Source: Dimorphilus gyrociliatus (lineage: Eukaryota > Annelida > Polychaeta > Dinophilidae). From it: a stretch of 64,000 nucleotides of DNA. The stretch is taken from positions 3,811,689 to 3,875,688 of the forward strand of contig CAJFCJ010000005.1 of the NCBI GenBank assembly GCA_904063045.1, read 5' to 3'. The translations under genes were made by a program, and so were the position numbers. Each line of letters starts with the position of its first letter. Positions within the stretch are counted from its first letter, which is position 1. The notes beneath the pieces are model-generated. The model was not told the DNA's origin. It saw only the letters and a program-made list of their open reading frames with translations, and made no database searches. Shown here piece by piece: positions 1 through 14,027 of the stretch.

Positions 1-385
1 AGAAGAATATAGAATTTCATCTTGATTTTAGGTATATAGTATTTATAAACCTAATAGAAATGAAAGAGAAAAGATGGATGATAGAGAGAGAGAAAGAAAG
101 ACAGAAAAGAAAGAAAGAAAAGAGAGAGAAGGAGGGAAAAGAAAGATAGTTTGCATTATATATAAAGAAAATCTATCAAAGATATAAAGAAAGCGAAGTA
201 TTTAAATAGTTAATAAATTAGAAAATAGTTTAAAAATAAGAAACTTTGAACAAGAAAGTCGAATTGATAAAATCTTATTAATCTCTATATTACTTAATCT
301 CTTTACTTTTTCTTTGCAAAAATTTATCTGGCAGTCATTTTGAATGTTTTTTTTTCTTTTTTGTCAAATAAAATGAATTTTGTGA

Positions 386-416
<31 letters not shown>

Positions 417-640
417 TATAAATATATATATTTATATACAAAGTTGTACTGTATATGCTGTATATGAAGTATACAAGAATATACATATACACCGAGAGCG
501 AGAGAGAGAGAGAGAGAGAGAGAGATAGAAATAGAGATAGAGATAGAGATATAGATAGACAGATATGGGAGAGAGAGAGAGAGACATGGTATGTATGTCA
601 TGGCAAGTAAAAGTTATTTTCATCTATTCCTTCCATTCCT
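1..640. other. 3' flank of Cys-loop gene, microsatellite-rich
   Basis: No gene is seen. The stretch is purine-rich at the start, has an (AT)n tract at about 388-430 and a (GA)n tract at about 493-580. Open frames here read as poly-Leu/Ser or Ile/Tyr dipeptides of the microsatellites and are not genes. It lies just downstream of the stop codon of the minus-strand receptor gene. Confidence 0.7.
493..580. repeat. (GA)n microsatellite
   Basis: Nearly uninterrupted GA dinucleotides that grade into GATA/GAGATA units. It gives spurious ER or LS open frames on the two strands. Confidence 0.9.
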
Positions 641-3342
641 CTAGACGAAAATGTAGGCTGTCCAGTAGACAATGTTAAAGGTGAGAAAGGCTAGTGGAAA
701 GGCTTTTCTTGATATTTTATCGATCTTTCTGGCCTTTTGTCGACCATCCGGATCTCGGACGTAACCGCGCTTGTCCATTGCTTCGCGGAAATTGCGTCCG
801 TTGTTGATAATGTTAATCTGTGAGGTTAAGAATAACAAACTACTTTTTCTCAATAATGGATTAATAGCTAATGGAGGTAGGTGGGTAAGAGAAAAATTGT
901 GTTTACAAGAAAAGTGTTATAAAGAGAGGAAAACTGATTAAAACCTGTTCAAGTGCAATCTCCTCCTGATGTGTAGGTTGTGCTGCCGCTGCTGCATGAC
1001 CTGCTAACAATGCTCTTTTCCGGAACGTATTACGAGCTGATTGACGAATTTCCTTTCTTGAAAATACATTAACAACGGCAAATTCTAGAAGAGAAGCAAA
1101 AACGAAGATCAAACACATCGACATCCAAACGTCTATTGCTTTTATGTAGGAAACACGAGGAAGCTGCGACCTATTCCCCGTCGATTGTGTTGTCATCGTC
1201 AATACAGTAAGCAGGCCTATTGTTACTCTTGCCGGTATGGCGTCTATACTTATCCAAAACGCAACCCAGGAAAGAATTACGATGAGAACGCTTGGTATAT
1301 ACAATTGAATCATATAATAGCCGATATCCCTCTTAAGAACGAAGTTAACCGACAAACAAGGATAGGAACCAGTCGTATAGTTTTGGGAACAATCTTTTAG
1401 GAAGAACTTGACGAACCTAAACTGAGGTAAATCCAGCTGACCAGAATCCATTTCAACTGGATTATCCAGCCAGTCGTAAACTAAGGTGTCCGTTGTGTAT
1501 CCAACTGTTGTTGTTTATAAAGAGAGGAATCGAGATGAAGATATATTGATATATTGATATATATATATAAAATATGAGCAGATTGAGACATGAGAGATAG
1601 ATAGATGGATAGATAAATAGATGTATACACGGCAGAGAGAACAGAATTCGAAGATTGAAGGTAGAGCGATGCAAAAAAAAAAAAATTTATTGTTTATATT
1701 GATTGCCATAACAATATAGTTTAATATATACTGACAACTTTCGAACATCATGGGACAAGTTTGTGTGTCTAGAGGGTATTTGTGCAATTTCATCGGGCAG
1801 GAAAGCGTTGCGGTAATTCTGCAGTTTTTTAATCTCATTAGGATTTTATAAAGAGTATTGATCGTAATTCTTTTTTTCATTCTTTTTATTTTATCACCTA
1901 CTTACTTGGAAACATACCACAACATACCACTATTCTTTAGCGTCAGTAGCCTATTTGGAGTTGTTATATCGTGGTATTTAGCTAATTTTTCATTTCGAAA
2001 AAAAACATCCGGAATCCAAATCTTGTTCCACGTTTCATCTTCTAATTTTATTTCTGTGGTATTTATTCCATTGATTTTTCGAGGTTTAAATTTTAATCTT
2101 CTGTCCGTCCAATTTTGTCTTAAATAAACGTTTAACGAATAGTCCTGTGTCGTTTTTATGAAAATAGAGTAAATTACTATAATTATATTATTCAATTTCC
2201 CCAATTTCAAATCATCCCCAACGATTTGATAAGAAAACTGCTGTTTTCTTTCAGTATCCTAATATTAAGGAAAAAACCTATTGTATTATTTCTATATTAC
2301 TTATATATTCCATATAAATAAACATAAATAGATTTGTAACTTATATATCATTACAAAATACATTTTATTGTAAAGTATATACAAAGTTTTCTCCTTTATT
2401 TATATATTAAATACCCTTGTACTATTTTTATCTATATGTTTATTTACAGTTTAGTAGTTTCCTTAGATAGTTAATATATATATATATATATTTATAGTAT
2501 ATATGTAAAACGAAAGAGAAAAAAAAGAAAAAAAAACTCGCCATGGTTTGTTCGCTTATTGCGTAAAAGCTATTTATGTAAATGCCAAGGCGCACGTTTG
2601 TTGGTCCTGCGTAACAAATAATTCTAAAATAGCAAGTAATATTTTAATTGGGTATAGAAAACATTTAGGCCTATAAAGGGTGTGACAAACATGCGTGCAA
2701 TTCAGAGAAAACAATATACAACAAACGTTTGATAGCATGCAACTAATTTATTTAATTAAAAAAGCATAAGAATCGAAGTCTTTTAACGATCATATCAAAA
2801 GCATAAAAAAGTATAAAAAAAATAAAAGAAAGGAATATTGAGTGGATAAGGGAAGAAAGAAAGAGAAAGAGAGAAAGAGGGAAAGAGGGAAAGATAGAGA
2901 TAGATAGATAGAGAGAAAGAGAGAAAGAGAGTGAGAGACAGACAGACAGAGAGAAAGAAAGAAGAAAGAAAATGATACTGAAGGGAAAAGTTTTGTTTTG
3001 TTTGGTTGGTCGTTATGATGAAATTATAAAATAAATAAAAAAGAGATTGGTATATATCGTGAAGAAAGAATAAGAAAAAAAACGAAATATGTAAATTGAA
3101 TAGAGCAAATCGAATAAATAAAAAAAAATGATTCTTCCTATCAAAAATCATCAGTTAGGATGAAGATCATGCAATGAAGCCGTTCATTCTTCAATCGTTA
3201 ATTTGCATAAATAAATCCAAGTGCTTGCTCGAGAGTATTAAATTAGACGATAGAAAGAAAGAAAGGTAGTGTAATCATAAAAGAAGAAAATTGAGAAAAA
3301 GAAGAAAAGGAAATAAAAAAAAAGCTTTGAATATATATACAG

Positions 3343-3392
<50 letters not shown>

Positions 3393-4234
3393 ATGTATGA
3401 ATTTCCCATGTTATATGAATATCGGTATGGAATATTAAGTATATAAATATGCATATTTCTAAAGATACATGTGATATTTCTATAATTTATGTATAGGACA
3501 TATTTTATAAAATAATTCGTTAATATATATATATATACTGTATACTGCACATGGTTAATTGATATTCATATAACATAGGCTTTTGAAGAGCGTTTAAGAG
3601 TATCAATTAATTATTAATTAATGATTATGAACGGTTTTTTTTTTATTAATGTTTCTTTCCGGTTGATTAGGAAATAATAAAGAATGAAAGAAATAAAGAG
3701 AGAAGGTTTGAAAGAAAAACTAAAATAGATTATTTTAGGCTTTGTTTTTTATTTTTATTTTTTTGTTGTTTTGTTTTATATTGTCTTGTTTTGAACGCCT
3801 TACCAGGATATGGCGGTGACCGACCGTACTTTCGTTGATATGATCGTAAAAGCTTGCTAGCTAGTTTACTTTTTCTGCAAATCAAAAATATACACGGTAG
3901 GAATTTAGACTTTTTTAAGGCCTATATTACATCCTTGATTCGTTTCTTTAGGCATGCCGAAACGTATTTACAGGAAAATGCCAACAACACAAGAGAAAAC
4001 AACTAAATATAGGGCTACCATTTGGAGGAGGATCCTGCCGTTCGTAGCCTTTCAAGATGTTCGTTACGAATTTGCTCGTCGTCATGCCTCTTCGTTTATT
4101 GCGCCTGAATTTTTTTCCACAATTCAAGAATTTTTAACAATTTTTGTTTTGTTTTCATTTGTTTTAGATTTCCATTTTGTTTTTTAAATAGAAGAATAAA
4201 GTTATATTTATACTAGATTTCTCCTATAAATAGT

Positions 4235-4265
<31 letters not shown>

Positions 4266-5442
4266 GATATATCGATATATATATATATACTGTATATGTC
4301 TATATCTACTGTATATCTCGTCCTCTGAGGCTGAGAAGTTTTATTTTCTTTCATTTATTTCAAACAGATTCACCCAAAAGGTTTTTTTGCAAGTATAAGA
4401 ATTCCATATAAATAAACTAACATGTACACTATATCTATATATAAAAAAGAAAGTATTTTATTTGTTTTCTCCCCTCTTTTGATAAGACTGACTATTATTA
4501 TTACAATCAATCAGTCAAAGGAATAATTTTCATTAATTATTACGTCGTTATTTTAATTTATTTCCTCTTTTTTGTTCCTAATTTCAATTTAGAAAGAAAG
4601 AAGGAGAAAAAAATGAAATTAGGTGTATCCAAGCATTTACTTAATGTTTTTTTTTTCTTCTTCTTTTCTCTCTTGTTTCATGAGGATAAAAAGGAAAACA
4701 AATCGGCTTACGTAGATCGGATACGGGCATTGTCGAATGTGTCAGAAATGTAATTCATTCGCAATTCTAAATTACATCTATGACACATCCGACACCGTCC
4801 GCAGAGAGGCGATAAATGAACAAAAAATCTGCGAACAGCTAATCTTTATATATAACGTGTCTACGTGTTCAAGACGGATGAAAACGTGTTCAAAGCAAAC
4901 AAATACAGGTGAATTTTAATGATCACTTTTTTTTGTCCAATTTAAAACTATAGGAAAGATTTATACAGCATGATATAATATACATATAATTTATATTAAT
5001 ACATATATATATATATACGGTATATACTATATATAGTTTGAGCTCGTTTTATCATGCTGTATGTATGGAATACGAAAACTGGTCTCGAATTTTCATATAA
5101 TTTATTATGTAGGCCTAGAGCAAAAAAAGAAATATTTTTCTCTCCTCACTGTATACATTAGAAAAAGTGTATACAATAAAGTATATGTAAATATTAATAT
5201 ACATATAGTGAGAATATTTAATTTCAAAACGAAAAAAGTTCAAGAAAACCGTAAACTTATATGTTTTAATTACTTTTGAATATTATGTCTTAATAAATAT
5301 TCATAAGGCAATACTTTTAATTAATGAATATTAATTTCTACCTGGATGTTTTTGTCTTATTTTTCTTAGCATCTGCCAAGTGGACGGAAGATAGTATGAC
5401 TAGAACGATTAGGATGAACATTAGAACGCCATCTGCCTGCAT
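641..5442 (-). CDS. GlyR/GluCl-like anion-selective Cys-loop receptor subunit
   Basis: Seven exons (minus strand): 5342-5442, 4019-4104, 3804-3856, 1906-2258, 1736-1818, 945-1504, 641-817. Phases close at 1413 nt, 470 aa. The first exon is a signal peptide (MQADGVLMFILIVLVILSSV). The extracellular domain has the Cys-loop CPMKLHKYPLDTQTC and a second loop-C cysteine pair (KDC...YPC), which marks glycine and glutamate-gated chloride receptors. M1 is in the exon that starts FKRD-like (KRDIGYYMIQLY); M2 reads PARVTIGLLTVLTMTTQSTG. The PAR motif at -2'/-1'/0' is the known anion selectivity motif. M3 follows, then a short cytoplasmic loop with an Ala run, and M4 ends the protein. The start of the fourth exon (2258) and the small third exon are the least certain; they were chosen because they keep phase. 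It would be a plasma-membrane pentameric ligand-gated channel subunit. Whether the ligand is glycine or glutamate cannot be told from sequence alone. Confidence 0.87.
2259..3803. other. large intron of the Cys-loop gene
   Basis: Intronic, between the third and fourth coding exons of the minus-strand receptor gene. It holds purine-rich stretches (2840-2970), an (AT)n tract at about 3340-3387 and TATACWGTATA cores at 3336 and 3534. No further exon is seen. Confidence 0.6.
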
Positions 5443-8400
5443 CGTTCTGTGCTCTACAAAACGAAATTAAAGAAGATTAATTATAAGAAAAATCATTGAA
5501 ATAATAAACCAACGTAATAGGCAAGTTTAGCAAGAGGAATACGATAAAATACATATAGACGCCTATTGAATTTCGAATAATTTGAAAAAGAGTCGAAAAG
5601 TTGATATGTTTCTGAGTAAACGACGATATGTGTATACGCATATGTATATCCGGCTAAGAATGTAAATATATCGACATAGAATGCCAATACAGTTTCTTTC
5701 CTTTCTGTTCTTCCATTTTTCTCCTTCTTACACACACTTAGTTACTCATTCGCTCTTGCTCGCTAGCTCACATTTTCTCTTTCTTTTTCAGTTCATTCCA
5801 TCATACTCAGCCGTAGGTCGGCCTTCTCGCCAGACTGCAATTGCGGTTGCGAAAACAGCTACTTTTCTTATTCCGTTCCATCAACGGAAGGCTTGTTACG
5901 GGCTTAAAGCATGCTAGCCTCTCATTACTTTTGCTTGGTCTCTATCGCGAGTTTATTGCTTTAAGGAGGCTTAGCGCAAAAAGTGTTTCTAGTCGGAACG
6001 GGATTTGTACTAAAGCGTCCGATGATGGATGTTTTCGCCCTCCGATAATCCCCTCTTAAGCAGTGCTACTTTATTTTTTTTTAAAGTCCTCTCGCCTCAC
6101 TGAGTTTACTTACTTTCTTATCCTATACAGGCTTCTTGGCTCACATCGATTCGTCGTAAACGTCCTTTAGCGGGTCGAAGGTGACGTTCGGTTTTCGTCT
6201 AGCATTCTAAAAATAGAGAGCGCAATTAGGAATTCTTTCACTCAAAAATTATGTACAGTTGGCAGATCAGATTACTGTTCGATCAATGATTTGTGGATCT
6301 TCAAAGGCATAATATATCCGTTACATGTATTCTAAAACCACCTTAGCTGTACGCTATTTTGTTTTTTGTTTAAGTGTTAGAATATGCACAGTTATCTAAA
6401 TTTTCGTCTCAAATTGCACGTAAAGCCAATTTAAAAGTATAAAATACTTATTCCAGAGTATATATTCAAGAAAAAAATTGCTAGTGCACATTAATCACTA
6501 GAAGCGTCGCCTTCGAATCGAACGTCTGTAGACACAGAAGCGTCTTTCGAGTGCATAGTAAACATCATAAAGTCTAAGAAAAGTGTTCTCGAACGAAGCG
6601 CTTACGATTGATATCCCGTTATAATATATAAACCATCTTTTAACTCTGTGTTTTTCTTTTCTTTCCTCTTCCTCTTTTCTCATAATCTAGCTATCTCTTG
6701 TTTTTTTTCTCCAATCCTTATTCCCTCCCCCTTATCGTCTTCGTTATAAGAGGGGAGGGAAGAAAATAACTAAAAAAATAGGCCTAATACTTATTTTTCG
6801 CCAATAAAATAAATAAAAGGGTTAAAGACATTTAGACAGATAATACGCCCAAAGAGAAAGAGTGGGAGAAAAAACACAGACAGGATAGAGAGACAGAATA
6901 AGAGATAGAGTGAATGAAAATAAGAGTGAAGGTGAAAGAGAGATAGAATAAGAGAGAGAGAGAGACGGAGATTTTCGTTGTTTTTGTTTGACTTTTAACA
7001 TCTGTTAGACGGTTATAGACAAGGATAGTTAAAGATAGTCTTCCATTCTAATTGGGCTTTATATCTAGAGGCGTTGTTACAAGGTAGCTTTGATGAATGA
7101 ATAAAATCGATTGGTAAGGTTGAAATTAAAAGTCCGCAACGATTGCTCTTTAATTATAGGAAAAACAATTAAGTTTAAAAAAAAAACCAGATCCGAATTG
7201 AATGTTACATATCAATAGTAGTTATGGAAGGGAAGTTGGGGAAGTAAGACGGAGCGGAGGGGAGAGTGTGAAAAACTATGTGATCGAAAGCGAAAGAGAA
7301 AGAGTGCGAAGAGGAAAGAGCACGTGAAAGAGAATAAATAGGAAAAGGAAGGAAATAAAAAATAAATAAGGGTTAAGAGTGGATAAAAAGGATTTCTTGC
7401 TTTCTTATTTATTTTTGGAAAATGGCGTTTAAATTAAAGTGTGATGAACAGGAAAAGAAATACGAAAAGAATCTTGATAGGCACAGAAGAGGAAAGGATG
7501 GAAAAGATGAAGCGCTGACTGCAATATTAATCATATAAATTTACGTATACGCCAAACAGGAGAGAGATATGGCTAGGGTCGGGGCCGTTGCGGATTAAAT
7601 GCCAACTGTCTTGCACAAAGATAAGATATCTGCTTAGCGTTTTCTCTTTTTTTCGGCAATAAAATGGAAGAAGAGGCAGGAAAGTGGGGGGTGAAGATTG
7701 GTTCAACGATTATTATCTCGGGCTGTGTTCTATGTATCTAGAAGCAAGAGGGTGTGGCGTTTGAAAAAGAAATTGTGAAATAAAATCGATTAATAAACTC
7801 TCGGTAGAGATTAATTATAGAGGCGTTGGCTAGTTGTATTTACACGAGGATCAGTTCGGACTTTAGCTATACCGAATGGCACTCGAAACGGCGAATAGGT
7901 TGACGTGATATGAATTTAATTCATCATCATCCATAGAAATCACTTGTGACGCCCTACGCCATTTCGGCAACGGTTGATCGAACCTCCGTTCCTATTCCTC
8001 TACTGTTAGATCGTTTAGTTTCTTTTTTTTCCTCTTGAACAACTTTTATACTTTAATATAGTTTATGGCCAACTGAAATATTTATTAGCTAACTTATGAA
8101 AAATAGATTGAAATATAATCAATTGACTACGTTCTCTTCTATTTACAAAACGCCAATAGTAGATGTTCCAGCCAGCTGACATTTACTATAAAGAGCAGAA
8201 AATGCTCATCAGCAATTTCCACAAATGTGTAAATAGCTTAAGCGACAGTTGAGTTTACGGAATGGACAGATAGACATAAAGATTGGAGAAAAAAAAAAAG
8301 TAAAAAGTTTTTTTAAAGGAGATAGAAAGAAAGAAAAAAAAGCGGAGTTTGAGGCGGCGGCGGCGGCGGTAGATGCGGCGGCAGAGTCACAAAATGAGAA

Positions 8401-11400
8401 TTATGATTTTGCCGCCTCTTTTTTTTTCACACAAATAATCGTTATAATTGCGTATCGATCTGTTGAAATATAGTAATGTATATCGTCTCCAAGTTTTGTG
8501 ACAAACTCCATCACGCTTTCATTCACCTTAATTGACCTTACAAACAACTCTAAAATTGCTCGTCGCCCTTCAAAATGTTTCCCTAATATTCACTTTAAAC
8601 TGTAATATTCCTATTTTTGACAGTTTTTTTTTCTCTTTTACCCTCTCAGGCAAAATACATAGCATATGCATTTAACAATGAATATGATAGAAAAAGCAAC
8701 TGTACAAGCTAATGGGTATGTGTAAAATCAATTCATGTATTGTTTTTAAAATCCTTCATATTTATTTCATCATGTCTATAGCCTTTTTTTAAAAAAAAAA
8801 GTAATTTACAGCCTTTGTTGCTTAAAAGTAGCCTTTTTGCCCTCTTTTAAACATCCAGCACAAAAAATGAAATCATTCATCTGGTTGTACTGGCAAAAAG
8901 AAATATATGGAAAATTATTAGTGACCGAGGCCGTTTCTTTTACTATCGAAAAATAACAAGGTAGAGGGTTTGTTGGAAAAGGAAAGAGAAAGAAAAGATA
9001 ATATATTGACGTGCTTGGCGATTAACGGTAAATTAACTCTATACGTCTTCATTACTAGGATGGAGAATACAGTGTAAAAACTGATGGGGACGTAATTAAG
9101 GGGAAAGGGGAATGAAAGCTAAGTTAGATATCGGAGAGGAGAGATAGTAGAAAAAAGTAAAAAAAAGAGAATTTTGCTTTAGAAACCAGAGTGCAGGTAT
9201 AAGAATATTATAAATGAATAAATGAGTCTTGACGCTATGTAATAGTGGTTTTTGACGCTTTTCCCTTTTGTATTAATAATTATACTTATGTATAAAACAT
9301 ATACTTACGATGGAATGCCATCTAATGAAGAATCGACAAAGCGTAACCGACACTGACAAATCCACGAAATTTATACTTGAAAAGTTTTGCAGTTGGGCTG
9401 TTATCCTTCTCTCGAAAAAAAAAAAACGACGAGCTAAAGGGGAGCTAACGCGCCCTCTACAGTCACTTAATTATGACGTCATCAATTAAGCTCTCCTACG
9501 ACGAATAGCCGCCTCAAGAATGTGACTTTTACAATCGTACACCATAGATGTGGACGGAAGTGAGTAGATGAGTTGATAAAGAGTAGGTGAGTGAGTGAGG
9601 GCATGAGGTGGAAAAGGGTGGAATAGCAGAGAAGTGAAGTAGGCGGAAAGGGGGGTAGGAAAATAAAAAAACAAATAAGCGCTTCATCGAACTCGTAAAA
9701 AGCGGAATAAAAAGCAAATCCCGTAAATCTCGATCGGTCAACGTTAAAAGAAAAATAGACGGCAATGAACTGCACCAGTCAGGCCTCCAACCGAGATAAG
9801 AGTTACAATCGCTGTTCCCGCCAGACCATTGCTTGTCGTTGCATACGTTTCCTTCTTCTCTTTCTCCATCCTTTAGCCAAAAATTTAATTTGACGGTTTC
9901 GTCTAATCTAAACTACTTTTTCATCATAAGTATTACTTTCTCTATGACTTCCTCCTAACTTTGAACTTTCTCTACTCCTCACCCTGATCTCTCTTCTTGT
10001 AATACTCCATACTTTAGTACTGTATTTATTCTCATCTCTCCATTCTTTCTGGTTGTTGTATTTACCTATTTTTTCCCAACATCTAATGCGGATCTTTTCA
10101 GTTTTTTCCTCTATCGAAACGTGAGAATGACACGACGGATGACATTAAAGAGAGTTGGCGTTTTGATTCGCCGAAATCCCAACGCGTCTTCCTGTACCAT
10201 ATCCTCTTTCAATAAAAAACCTATACGCTATTTCGACCTGAGTCGGTTGGGAGGGAATGGGGTGTCCATGGAAAAAAGCTTAGTAACACGGCAAATAGGC
10301 AATTCGTCGAGAGGAAACGCCTCGCAGCATTGTCGAACCGTCTAAAAAAAAAAAAATTTTAGCTCACCCAATCTATGTAGTGTCAATAGGGTCTAACGAT
10401 GTTTCCACCGTAATTTCGTTTTTTTTTACTTTTGCAGTTTGTATAGCTGTTGTCGAAAAGAAAGAAAACTTCCTGCCTCCTTCCTTTATACCATATACCT
10501 AAGTATATCTAGGCTTAAATTAAAGATATATACCTAATTTCGTAATGATTCCAAAATATTATATGGCAAACTATTCATTAGATGTACATTTCGGCCTTTT
10601 ACGTGACAAACGGTAATGTTGCTTCTAAAACTCTTAATATCCGACAGTATGCCCAAGTCTAAATAAATAGACAAACGCCGTTTGTATAAACTGTTAAAAA
10701 AACGATAGCAAAAGAACTCAGGGTGGAAGTTATCAGAGAGAAGAGTTTACATTAGGTGGAATAGTAGACTTCTTTACGCTTTGCGTCCGTTAACCTTGTA
10801 TTAGGAATGAGAGTGAAAAAATTGAATGCGTCAAGAGATCGGAAAAAGGCGGCTGACGCAAATTTACATCCCATTAGAATCATTCTCTCGCCATTTCCTT
10901 ATTTTATTTAAAGGCTGCTATACTCTCATACTCCCCGAGAAAACTCTGTAAGGAAAAACACTTCTCCACCATTCCCACATATCCTATTATGAACATTTCG
11001 TGATATTTGTCGAATATTTTTATTGAACGCTACTGCTAAATTGAATTGAACAGTTCTCTTATATTGAACAGGGAGAAGACCCTACTAGTTTGCTATTGTT
11101 TAAAAATTGATAGGAAATAAACCTGTAAGTAAGTAAGTAAGTAAGGATGTGTGTGTGTCTGAGTGTAGATGAGGAGAGAGACGAGAGGGGGAAAGGTGTA
11201 GACAGTTCCCTAATTTCAACACTATCTTTTAGCACCCTAGCTACACGCCCCTCTTACCTTGTTCCCCCAGCTGGCCTTCCAACGTACTTCTTTCTCCCAG
11301 GTCCGACCGCTTAATTTTCTTCCATCAATAATTTAACGCTGACCAACCGTTTTACCATATACTATTGCTTTAGTTTTCCTTTTACGGAAATCTATTGAGT

Positions 11401-14027
11401 GAGATTAAGAGATAAAATGAATCTAACCATAAAGAGACGACATATTAGGAAAAGACGATGAATTAGGAAGAGAATCAAGGAGAGAAGAACGAGAAGAGCA
11501 AGGAAGATCTCTTTTTAAGATTGAGGGAATGAATGTGAGAGGATGAATAAAGAAGAAAATAAGTGGAATAAATAAGAATATAGATGAAGGAATTGAAGTA
11601 AGAATAAGAATGTGTTTTTAAATAGGGAAATTGTATAGGAAAAAAGTTAGGAACGACTATGCTATTCTTATGGAAGAAAGTGAAAGAAAAAGGTAGAGAG
11701 GAGGGGCGAGGGGGGACATAGTAGAAAAGAGAGGAGAAAAGTTAGTTTTGCATGACTCTGTCTCATTAAGTATTTTTTACGAGCGGAATTATTTCACGGC
11801 CAATTCGTCAATTATTCAACGTAATCCGGGAACTTTGAAAGAGATTAGAAGTTGTTAATATGTTCTCTTTAGAAGAAATTAACCACTAATAGTTGTAAAG
11901 ATTGTGAGACGGGTAAATAAATCATTCTGTTAGTGGTACCTTCCATCGAAGAACGTTAGGTTTACCGAAACGAACTTTGATTAGTTAATCAAATTGACGA
12001 CGTGCCGGCAGTTGGAACGTTAGCTTTTAGGTTGGTGGCGTTTAACGGTGACAACACTCTATACTACTTATATTCTCTTTAAAAGGGCGAAAAAGGGTGG
12101 ACAAATGAAATGATAATTGATTCCGAAAGCTTCGCGTCTGGCGATCATGAATTTTGCAAATGTGTCAATCTCGAGAGGACATTTTAAGTCCACCAGAGAT
12201 GAAACAGATAGATTTTCTCGCTTCTTACTGTTTGGACAAGGCTCTACCACTTTTCCTTTTATTACAGCCAAACTACAGTCGGAGAGCGGAGAGAGCATAA
12301 AGCTCCAACTATTATTCTCCCTGATCAGTCGTAATGCATGAGGTACCTTTAATGCTTTCGAATAATAGAAAGAACCTGACGCGGTGACGACGCTCAAAAA
12401 ATGTTCTGATCAATATAAACTATTTGCATAAGCTACTTAGGCCGTTCAGAATTGATTGAGCATGATGGATTTATTATCTTTACAAACAACCGTTTTACCA
12501 GACTATACGATAGCTGTTATCTTTATATTTCGCGCTTTAGGAGCCGTCGATTTTTTTATCGACCGACGTCCCTTATCTGCCGGAGGGTGGTGAGAGTAGA
12601 GAGGGTGAGAGAAGAAGAAAAAGGGGGCGAAAGCCTTGGGCCAAACCTTACACTGCTTATTACTGTTTTGCGGTTTTCTCTCCTTTAGTTTCCGAGAGAT
12701 GGACAGGTGTTGGAAATGGGATATGATGTAGATAACTAACGTTTAGAGCAGACGAATGACGCCATCTACGTTATCACACCGTGTTTGTATACTTCTTTAC
12801 TATGTTTAGGGTAAAATAAAGAAACAACAGAGATTTTCTCTGAAGAGCACAGGCACTCTTCCTAGTCCTCTTTTTCATCCTTAACCCCGTATTTCTCTTT
12901 TAACCTGATATAAAAGGTAGAGTGTGGCGATCGATAACTACTAGAGTAATTGGTCGGCTTAAAGAAAGAAAAAGAGGAAGAGAGGGGTTAAAGAGGGAGG
13001 AAGAGAGGGTAAGAACGCATCCGAATCAGATCATTTAATATTTGCATATTCCCATCACGAACATGCCTCTCCAATTGGCCTTTTCCAAGCTCCAAGCTTG
13101 ACTTTAAATTCTAAAAGGCCTAGTCTGATTATCGAGGACCTTGGATTATTTGAAAAGAATCGAACAAGAAAAATAGTCTTTTCTTCCAGGGGCTGAAACC
13201 GAAAGGATAACATTGAAAGATTACAGCGCCATCTTTAAGCTATACTTCAAGTTAAAATATATGTAAAAAAAACTTTTAACTAATTTAATCCGGTCATGAT
13301 CTTCTATGTTCCCTTCTTCGTCTAACCTCCTACCCCTCTCTAATTTTATTAACGGTTCAGCGAATTTTCCGGTAAATTAAGAAAAGGGTTAAGGAATCAC
13401 GACGAGGTAGAAGATTTTTTGACTAGATATATAAAACGGGGCATCCCTCTTTTTCCGGTTTTTGGCCTATAAATATTTACTTTAACGCTCGTTCAACTAT
13501 CACTTATCGACTTTGTTAAAAAATATTTGGCCTAATGCAAACAGCGTAATGGAGGAATTGGAAAATTAGTAATCTATACAAGATTCGTTCAATTCTTTAT
13601 CCATTACTCACATTTTGTTTATCGGTTTATTCTTAGCCTTTGTAAATAAGACTGTGCATGTAGTATCTCATATATCAAATAAGATAACCATTAGCTAGTA
13701 GCAGAATTGAATTTGATTTATTTCTTAGGCTTATTTATTTAGAGCATCGGATAGAAAATTATTCGATTCTCTTAATTTCTATTTTTTTCCAGAGAACGTA
13801 AAAAGCGACACCTGCTGGACCTGTAACGCTCTTCTTCAGACTTTATTGCTAGCAACTTGTGGAGGATTTTTCTTTTTCCATTCCTTTTCCCCGTCCTTTC
13901 CCTTCCCTATCTCCTCTTCTATTTTCCTAAATTTACTACTAAGTTGTGAAGAAAGATCATGTTAGATCCTTTCTACAGGGTCGACGAATTGTTATTATCT
14001 CTTTGAAGAGTTTCTTTTTTCTTTCCG
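5443..14027. other. gene-poor interval between two Cys-loop receptor genes
   Basis: About 8.6 kb with no supportable gene. It lies upstream of the signal-peptide exon of the first receptor and downstream of the second, both on the minus strand, so it probably holds the promoter and control region of the first. It is less microsatellite-rich than the rest of the window. Contents noted: purine-rich tracts at 6830-6970 and 12960-13020, a GCG-repeat that reads as poly-Ala (about 8352-8385), a perfect CRE palindrome at 9474, AAGT repeats at about 11128-11146, and AGATGGCG-type sites at 12760 and 13227. Overlapping open frames on both strands near 12068-12397 match nothing I recognise. Confidence 0.55.
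9474..9481. promoter_or_regulatory. perfect CRE palindrome TGACGTCA
   Basis: TGACGTCA is the consensus full site for CREB/ATF bZIP factors. It sits in AT-rich non-coding sequence about 4 kb upstream of the first receptor gene. One 8-mer can occur by chance, and function is inference only. Confidence 0.3.

Noticed and set aside
335-623. Open frames rich in Leu-Ser, Ile-Tyr or Glu-Arg dipeptides
   Set aside because: They are translations of (GA)n and (AT)n microsatellites; the same holds near 2795-3151, 16451-16725, 32074-32259 and 60624-60908.
3954-4187. Plus-strand 77-codon frame (MPKRIYRKMPTT)
   Set aside because: It is the antisense shadow of the receptor exon at 4019-4104, whose minus-strand reading (TNILKGYERQ) fits the gene.
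8249-8473. 74-codon frame with an Ala run
   Set aside because: The Ala run comes from a GCG repeat and the rest is Lys/Asp-rich without homology; no splice partner and no conserved motif.
10121-10345. 74-codon frame with a normal-looking composition
   Set aside because: No recognised motif, no plausible splice sites, isolated in an 8-kb gene-poor gap.
12068-12397. Overlapping 109- and 74-codon frames on opposite strands
   Set aside because: Neither resembles a known protein; two-strand openness is expected where the local GC is higher. Conservation would be needed to revive it.
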